Origin: Miscanthus floridulus
Taxonomy: Eukaryota; Streptophyta; Magnoliopsida; Poales; Poaceae
Direction of reading: 5' to 3'
DNA: 64,000 nucleotides
Assembly: GCF_019320115.1 (NCBI RefSeq)
Contig: NC_089595.1
Span: forward strand, 110,314,461-110,378,460
Below are positions 63,944-64,000 of this stretch, piece after piece. Numbering within the stretch: the stretch's first letter is position 1; every line of letters begins with the position of its first letter. The notes under the pieces were generated by a model. It was not told where the DNA came from. It did not search any database and saw nothing but the letters and a program-made list of their open reading frames with translations. The position numbers and the translations under genes were made by a program.

Positions 63944-64000
63944 GGGCGGCGCGTTCCTCGTCTATTTCTCCATTCCGGGGGGGGCTGTCGATACTGACGT
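63944..64000 (-). other. Window end: gag leader or junction
   Basis: GCGGCGCGTTCCTCG…CCGGGGGGGGC is followed by TGTCGATACTGACGT. The last 15 bases start like the plus-strand LTR starts of F and G (TGTCGAT), but too little is visible to call an LTR. Confidence 0.25.

Larger units (their letters stand above)
31372..64000 (-). mobile_element. Element B: Tat-lineage Gypsy retrotransposon (host of element F), 5' end outside the window
   Basis: Minus strand. Gag (63943-62330), protease (to 61509), RT-RNase H (61508-59942), [element F, 59941-39038], second half of RNase H and integrase (39037-37425), 23-bp array, antisense extra ORF (32821-36078, +), 3' LTR (31841-31372). The target flank is CACAG at 31367-31371; the partner copy lies outside. 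Excluding F, at least 11.7 kb of B is visible. Its LTR and 3' spacer resemble those of the small element D. Confidence 0.93.

Noticed and set aside
63977..64000. Start of another LTR (TGTCGATACTGACGT)
   Set aside because: Only 15 bases are visible; no target duplication or second end can be tested.

Overview
The window is nuclear DNA from a flowering plant, most likely a grass. It holds one apparently intact disease-resistance gene of the rice Xa1 type, a tRNA-derived SINE matching the Au family, fragments of plant housekeeping genes, and about 85% nested retrotransposons. The species cannot be named from the sequence. I see no prokaryotic gene organisation, CRISPR array or viral genome.

Left part (1-19862). 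A 5'-cut L1-type LINE (1-about 4215, +) is followed by minus-strand exon fragments of three unrelated genes: MCM5, an MRS2/CorA-type magnesium transporter and spatacsin, plus a GC-rich exon 1. They keep introns and splice signals but carry frameshifts and small deletions, as captured (transduplicated) gene fragments do. A 12-kb Ty3/Gypsy element, here called A (4962-17011, +, target duplication CATAC), splits the spatacsin fragment.

Middle (19863-28919). This is the gene-bearing island. A four-exon BED-zinc-finger NLR gene (21178-25909, -) has all splice phases closing into one 1428-residue protein. It is flanked by a MITE, an Au-type SINE and a diverged direct repeat (about 20.18 and 28.66 kb) that hints at a lost tandem copy.

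Right part (28920-64000). Retrotransposons are nested four deep, all in minus orientation. A Copia element (28920-31371) is cut by Gypsy element B (31372 to beyond the window). B is cut in its RNase H by element F (39043-59941). F is cut in its extra ORF by a 3.4-kb non-autonomous element D (44786-48161), and in gag by a 3.8-kb non-autonomous element G (53932-57717). Target duplications and reading frames resuming across each junction prove the order for F, D and G.

Elements A, B and F share the Tat-lineage plan: gag-PR-RT-RNase H-second RNase H-INT, then a long 3' spacer with an antisense extra ORF (aORF) and tandem repeats. Four features go beyond ordinary annotation. (1) The antisense aORFs of B and F are interrupted by short GT-AG introns whose phases fit. 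(2) A, B and F carry an in-frame amber codon in the same AAA-TAG-GAA context at the same point between protease and RT. (3) The 3' spacers of all five Gypsy elements reiterate a core identical or nearly so to the polypurine tract that abuts their 3' LTRs. (4) In B, D, F and G the core sits beside hairpins whose stems differ in sequence but keep pairing. Most element genes carry C-to-T type stops (CAG to TAG, CAA to TAA, CGA to TGA), as expected of methylated, silenced DNA. D looks very young: its LTRs differ at about one base by eye.
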